DNA of 64,000 nt from Oncomelania hupensis (GCA_036898135.1 CM072513.1:75067074-75131073), one strand, 5' to 3'. Shown: positions 47,301 through 58,649, counted from the stretch's first letter. Notes: generated from the sequence alone by a model not told the origin. Made by a program: numbers and translations.

Positions 47301-48884
47301 TGGTTTAAAACCAAATTGTTAAAGCTGCTATTTATATTAAAAAAAAAAACCATTGTCAGTTATAGGTTCACAGGCATAGACATGTTAGGGCTTTTCTTCT
47401 GCTAGGGCAGAAACAGTTGCACGGGGATCACAGGACATGACTGTGGTCTCTCTCTCTCTCTCTCTCAGTCTACCGCGCAGTGGCTGCTGAGCTAAAAATA
47501 GCGCACACGCAAAGCGCTATACGAAAGTCTATGATATTGACGAAAGCCTAGTAGGCCTACGTCTCTCGCGGCTTTGTTTCGATACTTGTAAAAAAATAGG
47601 TATGCTTTGAAATTTTTCTTCCGTAGTATTTCTTGAAATGGCGTAGTTGCGGAATTAAAGAACATTTTCCGGAGAAACTACGGACGTTCCGTAGGGGTTG
47701 GCAGCTCTGAATACGTTTTTCTGGCCGTTTTATGAAGCTCATTTATGGCCAAAATAGCATTCTGTGGGGGCATGGAATCATTTTTGAAAATTTGCTATGT
47801 TGATTTCTGGCCCAGTACTACTACCTTGAAACAAGTATCTTGCAGCAATGATATCTGGATTACTTCCCCTATACTGTGTTTAGGTTTTGTAAGATACATT
47901 TTGTTTCTTTACCTTGGTATTAAAAGAAATCATCTTCTCCTTTTTCTGAATTTCTTGTTTAAATTATATAATTATATTTACCTGTTTTGTATTTTGTTAT
48001 TTTATTTTTGAGCGATTCACTGTTTTGGTTCGCCTTTGTGATGACAGCAGTGAATGTAAAAAAAATGATCATGATGGCAAAGAAAAGAACAGTAACAATG
48101 GATGACATTGAGGCTTAATGAAGACTTTAGATGATTATTTAAGTTGCTGTTGTAGGATAAGTGTGATATTATTTTGTTGTTGCTTTCTAACAACATCTAC
48201 GTACATTAACTTTGGGATAATTTGGGAGGAAGGATTTAACAAAATGTAAATATTATTATTATTAAGATATCTGCATATACCGAGCTTTTAAAACAAAACT
48301 AGAAATATATATTATTAACTTTGTTGCATATAAACAAGCGCGTGGGAGTTTAGGTTGACCTCTAAACTTGTGACGTCACGCGCTTCCTTCGAGATTGGTT
48401 CTCGTAACCCGGCTAATGTATTTTTGCATAAGAAATCAAACATGCGCTATCCTTGTGAAATTTTACATTAGCCAGTACTCAAGGAAATACATAAGGAATT
48501 CATAAGCGTAACACAAGTGATGACCAGGTGTGTAACACAAGCGTGACTGGGCATTAAGGTATTTAAAGGAATCATCGGTTTGCTAGATGAACGCTGTACT
48601 ACTGAACTACGGTGGTGAGTCACCTTTGATGTTATGTATAATTGGGGAGTTTTCTGTGCCTTCGTATCGTGTGTACTGATGGATTCTGTTCAGATTGGTG
48701 ATGTTTCAGGGTACATCCAACCTTTCGTCATGACGCCATCAGTAACCCACCGATCTTCTCCACAGTGAGAGGCAGCAGCGCTGACATAACATTGGGCAAT
48801 GGGACCACAGCACCGCCTTATTCTACGCCAAAAGGTGTGCAGGATGTTAGGCACAAAAGAATACTTAGTGCAAGTTCTAGTTGA
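43454..48884 (+). CDS. BSCL2: Seipin (BSCL2), 3' exons
   Basis: Seipin is an ER-membrane oligomer at ER-lipid-droplet contacts that organises droplet formation. Exons 43454-43515, 44946-45043, 46027-46424 and 48766-48884 join in phase to 224 codons plus stop. Exon 1 gives FAEQVQTLTVELFSEYWDDF and exon 2 gives LLEIQSRHLTFYSAAIQFH and CYTGLR, both matching the end of the lumenal beta-sandwich. Exon 3 gives RYYLFYYPLTCAVIGIIFN, the second membrane segment, then a Gln/Ser-rich cytosolic tail. Exon 4 is a short C-terminal exon ending RHKRILSASSS. The first membrane helix and most of the lumenal domain are missing upstream, where the 500-N gap begins about 400 bp away. Exon 4 is supported by phase (G|TG) and a CTTCTCCACAG acceptor rather than by strong homology. 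Confidence 0.85.
43516..44945 (+). other. Seipin intron 1
   Basis: Purine-rich sequence with (GA)n at 44323-44368. A stretch at about 44540-44700 (GTTCAGTAAAGTTGCTACAACG) looks like the end of an LTR, but no pair is visible. ACC-rich trinucleotides lie at 44693-44750. Confidence 0.4.
45103..45670 (-). mobile_element. 0.7-kb retroposon in seipin intron 2
   Basis: Tail CATTGCATTACATGATTATT, the shared TTGCTTTAGGTCCAGCGGAC module and body to CAGCACCCCAACGGGG. Inserted antisense to seipin. Confidence 0.9.
46560..46765 (+). mobile_element. SINE, degenerate
   Basis: tRNA-like head (TAGCACCGGTGTAGAGAGG, GGGTTCCATCG) and a middle phrase GAGGGTTTTCTCTGG similar to that in the SINE at 61122-61437. 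It ends in AAAATAAAATAAATAAA. Confidence 0.5.
47000..47709. mobile_element. hAT-like MITE in seipin intron 3, 6-bp TSD
   Basis: CAGAGCTGCCAACCCCTA and its perfect complement, 710 bp, flanked by AATACG (46994-46999, 47710-47715). Subterminal TTTCAGTAGC repeats (three at left) link it to the element at 38821. No transposase. Confidence 0.9.
48340..48545 (+). repeat. Dispersed repeat, copy 2
   Basis: Same orientation and order as 33885-34087, diverged. It lies in seipin intron 3. Confidence 0.75.
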
Positions 48885-49162
48885 TTTTTATTCCACCCTT
48901 TCACCCCTGCCTTGTGCTTTGAAAAGTGGAACTTTTGAAACTGCTGTTTGCAGTTATTTTCAAATTATGCTATTTTTTGTTTTTTGTCCATTTAAAGTGC
49001 ATGAGGTTTGCGCCTATTTACACCAATGCAGAAATGGCTAGTTTTATTCATTTTAATATTTTAATTTATTGTTGTTTTGTTTTTGTATTGTTTTAGCCTT
49101 GTATACTTATATTTGTGTGCTCTGATCAGCAACAGCTAATAGCAGAACACATTTACAGTACA
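48885..49162 (+). other. Seipin 3' UTR and spacer
   Basis: T-rich sequence after the stop; no other feature. Confidence 0.4.
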
Positions 49163-49985
49163 TTACATTACATTACATGGTTATTGCTTTAGGTCCAGCG
49201 GACTCTTCTGAGCCAAATCAGGACCAGAGAGACGTTAACTTAAAATGTTATAAAAGTGGTTCAAGTCTTAAAATGTATACCTGTTACTCTTAAATACTCA
49301 AACAAACTTTCACATGACACCTCTTGAAAAGTCGTCTTTAAAACTGATGTATTAAAAATATGTTATCTTTCCTCAATCAAATCACTAAATTCGGTCTTAT
49401 CAATCAAATCCAAAACAAAACGACATGGTTTATATGCGATAAAACAAACCAACATCATGTAAAAATTGAAACAAGTGTTGACCATTGCATACTTTAAAAA
49501 TCTCTTTGAAAGGTATTGAACCAAAATATGTTTCTCTTTCCTCAATCAGATCAGCACACTCAGACATGAAATGGCGAACGGAAAAGGATTGATCACATGC
49601 AAAGCACCATGGTGGTTCTTCTCCTTTTAACAGGAAACTGTGGGTGACATAAGTATGCCCAATATGAAGGCGAGACAAAACTGTTTCTTCTTTGCGAGTG
49701 GATGCAAAGTTAGGCAAAGAATCTGACAAATCGGGAAGAATTTGAAATAATTTGTTGTTGATATGTTTAGACCAGTCAGCCTGCCACAGTCGTTTACAAT
49801 AAGATCCAGTCATACAACGTAGGTCAGAGTAGGGCACAAACTGGAAAATCTCTGAAGGGAAATCGAGATGCAGAGCATCTTTAGCCGCTTTGCAGTGAAA
49901 GTACTTGCAATACTGGTGTAATTGTCCAGCTAACACCATTTTTTCTCCAAATCAGTTCATGACTAGGGGGCCAGTTTAGAGTTCA
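49163..49985 (-). mobile_element. I-type (Nimb-like) LINE, 3' end
   Basis: The minus strand carries the last 170 codons of a LINE ORF2, about 245 bp of 3' UTR, then GGTCCTGATTTGGCTCAGAA...GACCTAAAGCAA and an (ATGTA)n tail. The terminal 42 bases are the same as those ending the 0.7-kb retroposon. Confidence 0.85.
49430..49939 (-). pseudogene. LINE ORF2 C-terminal domain
   Basis: 169 codons with IPYSDLR-like VPYSDLRCMTGSY, WQADW, STRKEETVLSRLHIGHTYVT and PPWCFACDQSFSVRHFMSEC, ending FKEIFKVCNGQHLFQFLHDV. This is the post-RNase H cysteine-bearing domain of I/Nimb-type LINEs. The 5' part is missing, so it is a truncated, non-autonomous copy. Confidence 0.85.
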
Positions 49986-50702
49986 GTGATGAAAAATGGA
50001 AGGGACTCTTACAATCAGAACATTATTATTTAAGGATTCACACTGACATATTATATGTAGATTTGCTTTATCCAAATGAATGCAGATGTACTCAAAGGTC
50101 CATGATTAGAATGGGGGTGGGGGTGAAGAATTTTCATTGCTTTGACAAAAGTCTACAAGATGGGTTATGAACTTATGCAAGCATATATGGTTTTCTCTCC
50201 ATAATGGATGAGTCCAGGTGTTAATGATATTTATTATTCTCCATTCACCATTTAAAAAAAACCAAACTACTTTATTTATTTTTGTCGCCTCGGTGTTCTT
50301 CGCAATAATAGCCAGTAAAGACTCCTGAGACGTACTAGTATTCAGATCCAATGGAAGGGGTTGAACTGCAACCAACGTTGGATTGGGATTTAAAAATTTT
50401 TTCAGCAACTCACCATCACTAATTTTAACCAATCTGTACCAGAAACATAGAACATTAACTTTAAGTCAGTGATAGAGGCTATGAAGTACAGATGATTGAA
50501 TGAGGGTCACATGTGCCATTAATTAACGTTAGTCATTTCCACTCCTCCGGTTTTCAAGCCACACAACAACAACAAAAAATCTGAACTCTCAGCAATTCCC
50601 CACCTTACTTTTTTACGTGTTGCAATAATATCCATGACCAATTTGTTACAGTTACCTCCATAATTATGACCAGTTAAAGAAATGAGTATTTTGGAAAACT
50701 CC
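49986..50702. other. No recognisable gene
   Basis: Minus-strand frames at 50106-50432 and 50519-50740 show no domain. They may be LINE-derived but I cannot place them. Confidence 0.35.
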
Positions 50703-50976
50703 TTCGGGTGAGAGTATAAACCGAGGTTTAGTCTGTGCATGCACGAATTCCATCAAAGATCCTGATGCTCATGTCCTAGATGGGCGAGTGCCGGCTACAC
50801 AAATTCACCCAGCACGCACAAGGTCCCTTCTCCTTCATCCACGGTCGCTCAGGATGGCGCTCAGACTATGTGCCCAAAGGCTGCAAGTGGGTGCTTTGAG
50901 TAAGGTCTCGTCTTGGCCAGTGCCTTGAGCAACTCTTGAGCTGGAAAAGTGCTGTATAGGATTGATAAGTTAATCA
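50703..50976 (+). mobile_element. SINE-like repeat, copy B
   Basis: Same blocks as 40419-40706, with an added GAGCAACTCTTGAGCTGG. It ends GTGCTGTATAGGATTGATAA. Confidence 0.7.
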
Positions 50977-51070
50977 ATAAAATTGTAATATTGATTTATA
51001 ATTCATATTTCCCAAACATGTTGCACACCGGATGTCAAATTTGGATTTAATCAGGAGCACGATGCAACAA

Positions 51071-51335
51071 GTGGTGAAGAAACGGAAACTCCGACGGTAT
51101 GGCCACGTCACCAGATCATCAGGTCTTGCAAAGCCCATCCTGCAAGGCACAGTGCAAGGAGGTAGGAGAAGAGGGAGAGACCAAAAAAGAGGTGGGAGGA
51201 CAAACATTCGAGAATGGACTGGTTTGACACTGAGCGAAACAATCAGGGTTGCTGAGGACAGGGAAAGATGGAGTATGCTGGTTCAACGATCATCTGTGGT
51301 GCCCCTACGACCTCGGAGTTATGGGATAGGATAGG
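51071..51335 (+). mobile_element. LINE (endonuclease-RT family) 3' end with TSD
   Basis: 265-bp 5'-truncated insertion encoding KKRKLRRYGHVTRSSGLAKP, flanked by ACGATGCAACAA (51059-51070 and 51336-51347). It ends GGGATAGGATAGG. Confidence 0.9.
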
Positions 51336-51347
51336 ACGATGCAACAA

Positions 51348-52198
51348 AGCAGTATTGCCATGATTTCATACCAGTATAGTGTTCAGCAGAGTTTTGATCT
51401 AGTCTCATTCATTTTCTAATGTTCAGGAGAGAGTGTAAAAATGAACAACAAGCCTGTGATAATAAATATTTTATGGTTTGTGTGTGTGGCCGTGTGCCTG
51501 TGGCTTGCATGTATGTGAGAGCGCAACAGAATGCAGTGCAGGATATTTATTCATTTGAAGACGCAGTATGCGCCTGGACAATTATATTCAGTGAACATTC
51601 AGCTACTGTTCATGCACAACAAGTGCATATTTCCAGTGGGTCAGAGTTGCACAGAAATTATGGCAATGTACGCGTAGTGGTTTGAAAATTGCTTTTACAC
51701 TTTGTAAATAGTACTGAATTCTCATGAAACAAAGTGTATTGGGATGTTTACAGTGATAGAACTAACAGTTCATTGCTGGTCTTTAATTTCTTCTGACAAG
51801 CACGTGTGCAAAGATGTGTGAATTTGTTTGTGAATATGTTTTTGAATATGTGTCTATGGAAAAATATACTGCCAGTTTTGCCCAGGCCTTGATAAATATA
51901 CATATATACTAATGTAAGTGTTATAATTGCAGCTTGTGTTTTTATATACAAGAATTGTTGCTTGTAAATCTTTGTCATAATTGAATCCATAATTTTTCGT
52001 TTTAAATGGCCAAATAAAAGAATTCGTAGTTGAATTATTTGTTGAAATTACATAATAAAATGAATCATATTTATAACTACAGATTTTTTGTTCTCCATGT
52101 AATTTGTGTGTGAATGCGTCATATTTGATTTCTTAACTTTTTTTTATTAACATATACTTCTGCATCAATTTTAATGTTCAACTTCAAGGTCATCTATA
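51348..52198. other. No gene seen
   Basis: AT-rich; an 88-codon frame at 51419-51685 has no domain and no splice context. Confidence 0.45.
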
Positions 52199-53051
52199 CA
52201 GGGTTCGTACAGACATTTAACCTTAACATTCAAAAACTTTTCAAAGACTTTTCAAATACCTTCTAACAGAAATCAAGAGCAAAGTATGAAACTACAAATG
52301 TCAAGTAACAGCACGGACATGGCACAATTTTTTCTGGAGTTAGTCAATTTAATCAAGTTAAAAACAGCACCTGAATGACTCAATAAACAAATGGTCAGTC
52401 GCAAACACCATTGGTTGAACATATGTTTTTTCCACTTCTCTTTTGTGTTGTTGTAAGTATTCAACCCTTTGGGTAGCATTCATGTTGATCTGGAGAATGG
52501 GTTAGCAACAGGAAGTAAGAAAACACTTTAAAAAAAACTTAAAATTTAGATTGACACTGCAGTAACAGCACATCAAGCTCCTTCAGTGATGTTTCTTTTT
52601 ACTGGACACCCTTTTGGATGGTATTAGACTCTGCCAATAGTCCCAGGCAGCCATGTTTCTCTACATCCAGTGCTTTTTTTGTCTGCAGACTTGCGCATTA
52701 AGTCGATGTCAGACTGAAGTCTGTGTTATTTGGCCCTCAGAAATTTTAAATATTATTGACTCTTGTGGTATGCCATATTAACATTATATGAAGATGGGTA
52801 AGAATTGCATACCTTTGTTATTATTTTTCTTCAATTTAAGAAAGCTTAAATATACTGTATAAAAAAAAATGTCCGGCTCTAACGATTGGACTGAATAAAC
52901 ACAAAAATGGAATTTGTTGCAAATAGATACATTACTTTGCTTTGACAGTTTTCCCAAACTTTGAAAGACCCATGTCAATTTTTCAAGACTCGAAAAGGCA
53001 ATGCAATTTTTCCCAAACCTTCGAAGACCTTTAAAGACCATGCGAACCCTG
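52199..53051. mobile_element. hAT-like element, 5-bp TSD
   Basis: CAGGGTTCGTAC... and ...GCGAACCCTG, 853 bp, flanked by CTATA (52194-52198, 53052-53056). Terminal repeats of CTTTTCAAAGAC and CTTTGAAAGACC are subterminal. No transposase domain. Confidence 0.8.
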
Positions 53052-53529
53052 CTATAATAAAATAAGAATGGTCATGCAAGAACAATTTTTAAATACCTTA
53101 CTTCCTTGTTCATAATACTAACGTATGTACAGAAACATGCGCTAATCCTCAATGCATACACAATGCACACACACATAATGAATCTTGAATACAAACATCA
53201 AAATTAAATAACAAATCAGCTTCAGCAATGCCTTCTTAGACATTTTGATACAAAAAACAGGTATTAATAAAATTTTAATTCTAAAGTTATGAGTTTACAT
53301 TTTAATGTGATCTATCTTTAATTTCCCCCAAATCATCCTCTGCAGTGCTTCTGGATTCAAACATGCGTAACTTAGAATCTAATGAAAGATCTAAAAGTTC
53401 TGTCTTTTGAGTTGTTTTTTTTTTTTTCTCAGTGTGTTTAGAAAGCTTGACCAATGTTCTCAAAAATGTCCCAAAAGAGCAGAAATTCGTGGATGCTGCA
53501 AAAAAAAATTATAGTATAGTATACTAATG

Positions 53530-53640
53530 ATGGCATCGTAGGCTATCAGCTTTTTGCCCTCTAGATAGACGTGCATTTAAGAGCACACATGTTGACACAC
53601 TGGCAGGTTTTCAGGCATGAGTTGTCTGAGGGAGGTGAGG
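53530..53640 (+). repeat. Short dispersed repeat
   Basis: GGCTATCAGCTTTTTGCCCT and AAGAGCACAC match GGCTATCAGCCTTTTGCCCT at 56667-56720. Confidence 0.5.
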
Positions 53641-54059
53641 TAAGGAAATCTCCACACAATGTACACTATGTTAGACAAAAATTTATCAAGGCCATTTTAA
53701 AATGCATTTGTGGTACCAACTTGGACAAATCCCTTGGCAGGCTGTTTCATGTGTTAGCAACTGTTAGTGAAAAAGTGCTAGTATGAACAGTCTTTTTTTT
53801 GTTAATTTATATTTATGACCCCGGATTGTATAAACAAGCAAATAGTCCCCTCTTAGTGTAAATTGGACACTTTATCAGATTTTGTGTAATTTTGATCTTG
53901 ACCTCAGGCGCACCGTAATGTAATCAAAATAACGGAACTCGGCATAACAACATGAAGGGGGTAGTCTGGCTGGTTTGCAAACACTTCTCTAAAAGTGATA
54001 AATATATTAGGTAAGTGTCCTAATGTAATGCTTTTTTCATCCGTTAGCTTTTCTTCTGA

Positions 54060-57000
54060 TCATGTTACTTTGGATTTGTGTAACTGCCTGTATCGTAGCG
54101 GCAAATACACTGCAGAAATCAGAAGACCAGAGCAATAGCCCAGCAATGATCCTAGAACACAGCTAATTGGCCAAATCTGCACAAACAAACATGCCCATAG
54201 ATTAATGTAAAATTTTATGGACATCAATACATAAATTAGAATATTCAACTTTAAAATCAAGTTTACAACCCAAAAAAAAACAAACCAAAAAAAAAACGAA
54301 AATAATTATGATGATAAATGTGAATACCTCTCTGTTTACTTCATGATCGGATACTGCATACACTTTGTTATATGAAATGTTTACAGAATACAGAATCTTT
54401 ATTGTCCCAACAAACACCTGCAAGGAAATTCTTAGTGCAGTGTCCATTGTGATTGTCTATCTAGACAATTCCACAATTTAATACCATATTTTTATAATGT
54501 TGATAATTGGCTACTTATTTACACATGCACACATCAACAAACAAACAAAGCTAAAAGAGACAACAAAACTGTTCAGTTGTCTACACTTGCATTTTCTTAT
54601 CATGAATCACAAATACAATATGGGTACACCACTCAAACGTGTGTGTATACATTTTATATAAGAAATCTGTATGCCTCTTACACAGACACATAAGGCAATA
54701 TAATACCAACATATCCCGTTATTGTGATTTTCGTGTTCATGTTAATATGAAAGCATTTTGTGTGCACGCTCTCAGATCAAACCATGAGTTCAGATTTATC
54801 TGTATATATAAATATCATCATCATCATCAAATGCATCATATGTTCATTACCTGCCATGGTCTGTCCCAGTCGAGAGGAATTGGCACAGCCCCCATCCAAG
54901 CACCAGCTAGTGTCGTTAATGTGCAAATGTAGACCACAGTTTCTTCACCCAATACTGGCCTGCACATTGAAAATCAAATGAAATAAAGCGAACATCACAT
55001 TCACAGTCAGACTACATTTTATTTCAGGTCAATACTGGACTACATGAAAATGATCAAGTAAGACATAAAAAAAGTCTAGGACAAAACCATTGCTTACAAT
55101 GGGGTTTGAATTAGGATAACTATATAGCGTATACATGTATTGTCCAGGACAATTTGTTTAAGACTGCTTCATGCATAATATCTCTTCATGTTTCCAAGTC
55201 TGCCAATATGAATAATTTTTTTCAAACACCATTAATTCTTCAACTTTTAAGCCCTATCATTTTCGTGTTCTGTTTTCTTTCAATTAAAGTCAATTAAAGC
55301 TTATTGGTAAAGCCCTGCTCAGATGCTTTTTCTTAGTTGTTCTATACATACCCTTCCTAGCGTGGGTTTTAATTATATGCTACATACATTTTGGGAAAAT
55401 CAAAAACAAGCATAGTATAGTACTACTACTAGTGATGGCGTTCTAGGCTATCTGCACAGGGGGTGGATCCCCGATGGCACAGCAGTAGATAGCACATAGC
55501 CTTGGTATTATATATATATAATAAATAGAACGGGACCAAGTGAGTGCTCTCCAAGTCTCGAAGTATCAATGTGCATGCTTTCACAAAAAAATTACAGTTA
55601 CACTTACACTAACAAATGTGACAAAAAATGTATAGAAAGAAAAATTCCTAGCACTACATTACGATCTATGCACTGCTAATGTGACAAAATATCACTTTTT
55701 TCAACGGCGAAATCAGTAAGCTGTACCAATAACATTACTTGGTCTTAAATTATCCTTACGCCCATCAAAAATAGACCAATAAATCATGTTATTTCCTTTT
55801 TTGCTATTTTATTTGTTTGTAATACGTTGTATAGAAAATCAATAAGGCAGGTGAATATGTTTTAAAACTTACTAGTATGATAAATAAAATAATACCGGAT
55901 ATAATATAAAAGTCTTACCACTAGAACGAAAATAGCTTGGGGATTCCAAGATGAAAAACATTAACTGGAATGATAGACTTATTGTTAGCAGGGCGCGAAA
56001 TTAAGGCGGGTCCGGGGCGAATTACCCTCAAATGCTGATTCGGACCCGCTCTTTTCATTTCTAGCGTGCCCGAATTACCCGCAAAAAAAAATGTCAACTA
56101 CGTTACAAAGTTGAGTAATCAATTCATTTTTTACTGAAAAAAATCTTCGATGCAAAAATTATTTTTGAGTGAAAAGTAGAAGGCAATAATAAATCTTCGA
56201 AAATCGATGTCGAGTACCCATCGCGCTATATGTTGCTATGGATGCGAGGTATTTGTCACTCGAGTTATTACCCTTGAATAATATTAAGTACGTCTTTTTT
56301 TATTGGCTCGGAGTCACGCTTTTTGGCCAATCAATGGGCGATTGTTTATTATGTATTAGGACCCTCACATTTCAGACAGGACCCTCACTTTTTAAAAGTT
56401 AAGGGTCCTGTTTACCCTCAAAGAAAAAAGTTAATTTCGCGCCCTGGTTAGGTAATACTTTTAACATGTATCAGCAATGTTGTGAGCACTACATGCTGCA
56501 ATGACAAGGATTGAATTTAATAATGATATTAAAATTATTATTCCCGCAGTGCGCCGCATTCGTTTCGCCAAAAGCGATGCTTAGTTGGTCCCCTTCGTGA
56601 TACAAAAGCTGTGTGGAATCTACTGTTGCGTCATCGGGGATCCGACCAACGTGTAATGCCCTTGTGGCTATCAGCCTTTTGCCCTCTAGGTAAACGTGGT
56701 TGTAAGAGCGCACGTATTACTTGTCAAGTAAGACATGAGAGAGTGGGTGGGTACTACTACTTCTTCTTCACTTGAGCAACCACAATCGTTGTGCCGATTA
56801 TTCTGTTACTTTATGGGGGTCTGCTGCACGCAGGTGCCACAAAATAAATGTAGGAGAGAAAAAAAGTTTAATGACCTGTCTTAAAAAAGTTAAATGAAAG
56901 GGTTCAGGGAAATTCAAACACTTTTTTTTTCTTCTCGAGGTTCTCAGATCACACCAGCTCAATGCCTACGTGAGCAGCACTCTTAGGTTCTCCCACATTT

Positions 57001-58023
57001 TGCTGGCTGCGGGCTATTTATAGTTTGCCTACACCCTCCCTTTCAGTGAAAGGAAAGGAAAGAAGAGCACCGGCGAAGCTATTTATAGCTAGCCTAGTTG
57101 AACTAGCTTCAAAACCTAAAAGCTTTGGTTGAGTCGGTGCGAGAACCTGAACCTAGTTTTCTGATCCTTTTTTTGTCCAAAAGGTTCAGCAACCTAGGTT
57201 CGAGATCAGAGAACCTAGAAAAAAAAGTTTTTTGAACAGCCGCGAACCTTTTAATTAAGTTTATTAAGACAGGCCATTGGGGAACTCCACCTGTTCAATA
57301 GAAAAACTGCTGTCCATTTTTCTCTGTCAGCACCCAAAGCACAACAAGCAGGCACCACTGTCAGACTGCTCAGCAGAACTGCAAAGTGGAAAGTTTCCCC
57401 GCTGGACCTGATTTAAAAAAACAAAACAAACATATATAATTAATAGTCCTTCTGCTCATCATTATTTGATACAAATATTAGTAATTTCCTGAACATTTAA
57501 AGTAAATCAAAATGTCTACAAATTATGTGAAATAAACGTCCTATACAAATGTTTGCATGAGAGTTTGTGTAAATTATTACCCTGTTGACTGTTGTATTGG
57601 TGCATGAGTGAGTGCATGCGTGCGCGTATTTGTGTATTCCAAGGAGACAAGGTCAAAGAAACATCTACAGAGATTGGGGAAAACATACTCTGTTGCTGGT
57701 GCTCCAAACAGTATTGCTAAGATGTGAAAGAACACGCAGGAAATCACAATGGCGATCAGGCACAGCAAAACAAGTTTCGGTTTCTTTGGTGATGAACTTC
57801 GAATCGACGACACAACCAGAACACCCAAATGAGCAATGGTATTGACAGTAGCCAAGACCTTCACAACAAACAAAGGACTTGAAACAATGTCGACAGGGAA
57901 TTTGAGCTTCAAAGATAGTATCACAAATCCTCCCAATAGCGTACACCACAGCGCGCAGCGTCCAGAGATGATTTGAATGTTTGACTTCGTTGCCGCTTGC
58001 TTCCCGTACAAAACAGCCGCCAT
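54060..58023 (-). CDS. PIGF: PIG-F, GPI ethanolamine-phosphate transferase subunit, complete
   Basis: PIG-F stabilises PIG-O and PIG-G, which add ethanolamine phosphate to GPI mannoses in the ER membrane. Exons 57689-58023, 57291-57407, 54851-54959 and 54060-54176 join in phase (GA|G, AG|G, 0) to 225 codons plus stop, close to the human length of about 219. ATG 58023 lies in a good context (ATCATGG). Several hydrophobic segments are seen. Family motifs: [13 protein letters not shown] (exon 1), [18 protein letters not shown] (exon 2), [18 protein letters not shown] (exon 3) and [20 protein letters not shown] (exon 4), followed by a basic C-terminus (RQLHKSKVT). No lesions are seen, so it should be functional. 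It converges with seipin. Intron 2 holds a hAT-like MITE and another inverted-repeat element. Confidence 0.93.
54375..54446 (-). repeat. Dispersed retroelement 3' end, copy 2
   Basis: Complement of 9029-9103: CAGAATACAGAATCTTTATTG and AACACCTGCAAGGAAATTCT. In PIGF intron 3. Confidence 0.65.
55989..56446. mobile_element. hAT-like MITE in PIGF intron 2, 5-bp TSD
   Basis: Perfect 16-bp inverted ends CAGGGCGCGAAATTAA, 458 bp, flanked by GTTAG (55984-55988, 56447-56451). Subterminal GGACCCTCAC-like repeats. No ORF. Confidence 0.85.
56615..56740 (+). repeat. Dispersed repeat with CATCGGGGATCC block
   Basis: TCTACTGTTGCGTCATCGG is repeated inverted at about 55455-55500. The following GGCTATCAGCC segment matches 53530-53640. 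Confidence 0.5.
56871..57280. mobile_element. Inverted-repeat MITE beside PIGF exon 2
   Basis: ATGACCTGTCTTAA... (56871) pairs with ...TTAAGACAGGCCAT (to 57276) for about 75 bp, including AAGGGTTC/AAGGTTC, a T-rich block and AGGTTCTC.GATC. The centre has a second inverted pair around CTATTTATAG. The right end lies about 10-15 bp from the exon 2 donor. Target duplication not resolved. Confidence 0.7.
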
Positions 58024-58649
58024 GATGATAAGGGAGAGAACTCTTAATTGAAGATGACCTTTTACCTCAATGTTCACAAATATATTATATCGTAACGCAT
58101 TGACTGCTTGCTTATGACGAGGTAAGTCGTCATACAATAGTGAGAATTGCCAATGACGTGTTATTCTTCTATTATCGTGACGTTGTGTTTTGTTTTTTTG
58201 TCCACGGTACAGTTAAACTGCAAGCAAAAGAAATATACACGAAAGCTCAGAACAAAAAGCTGTTTAATAGTTAGGTATGATAAATGGTGGGTGGCGGCCC
58301 CCTTCTCTTCCCCGACCCCACTCACGTGCCCGCAAAGATGCTTTATGCGCCAAACAGGGACATAGACTAAAAGAACACTACCGCTCACCCATGTATCAAA
58401 AATACAACAAATATGATGTAATTCTCTCCCTGATAGCCTTTTTCACTATCCCTTTTTGGACTACCCCTAAAAAAAAAAAAAAAAAAAAAAAAATTTAAAA
58501 AAAAAAAGGCCATAGCGTACAACGAACACGTTTTTAGTGAACAACGCTTTTACCGAATGAAAATAAAATCCAATGCCAGAGTAGTTCTGATTTATATATA
58601 GATATAAAATAAAACACTTTGAAAAAGACAAAATGTAAGCTTCATTGAC
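58024..58649. other. PIGF upstream region
   Basis: Sequence upstream of the PIGF start, with no TATA box seen. An A-run (58469-58508) lies further up. No other gene recognised. Confidence 0.4.
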
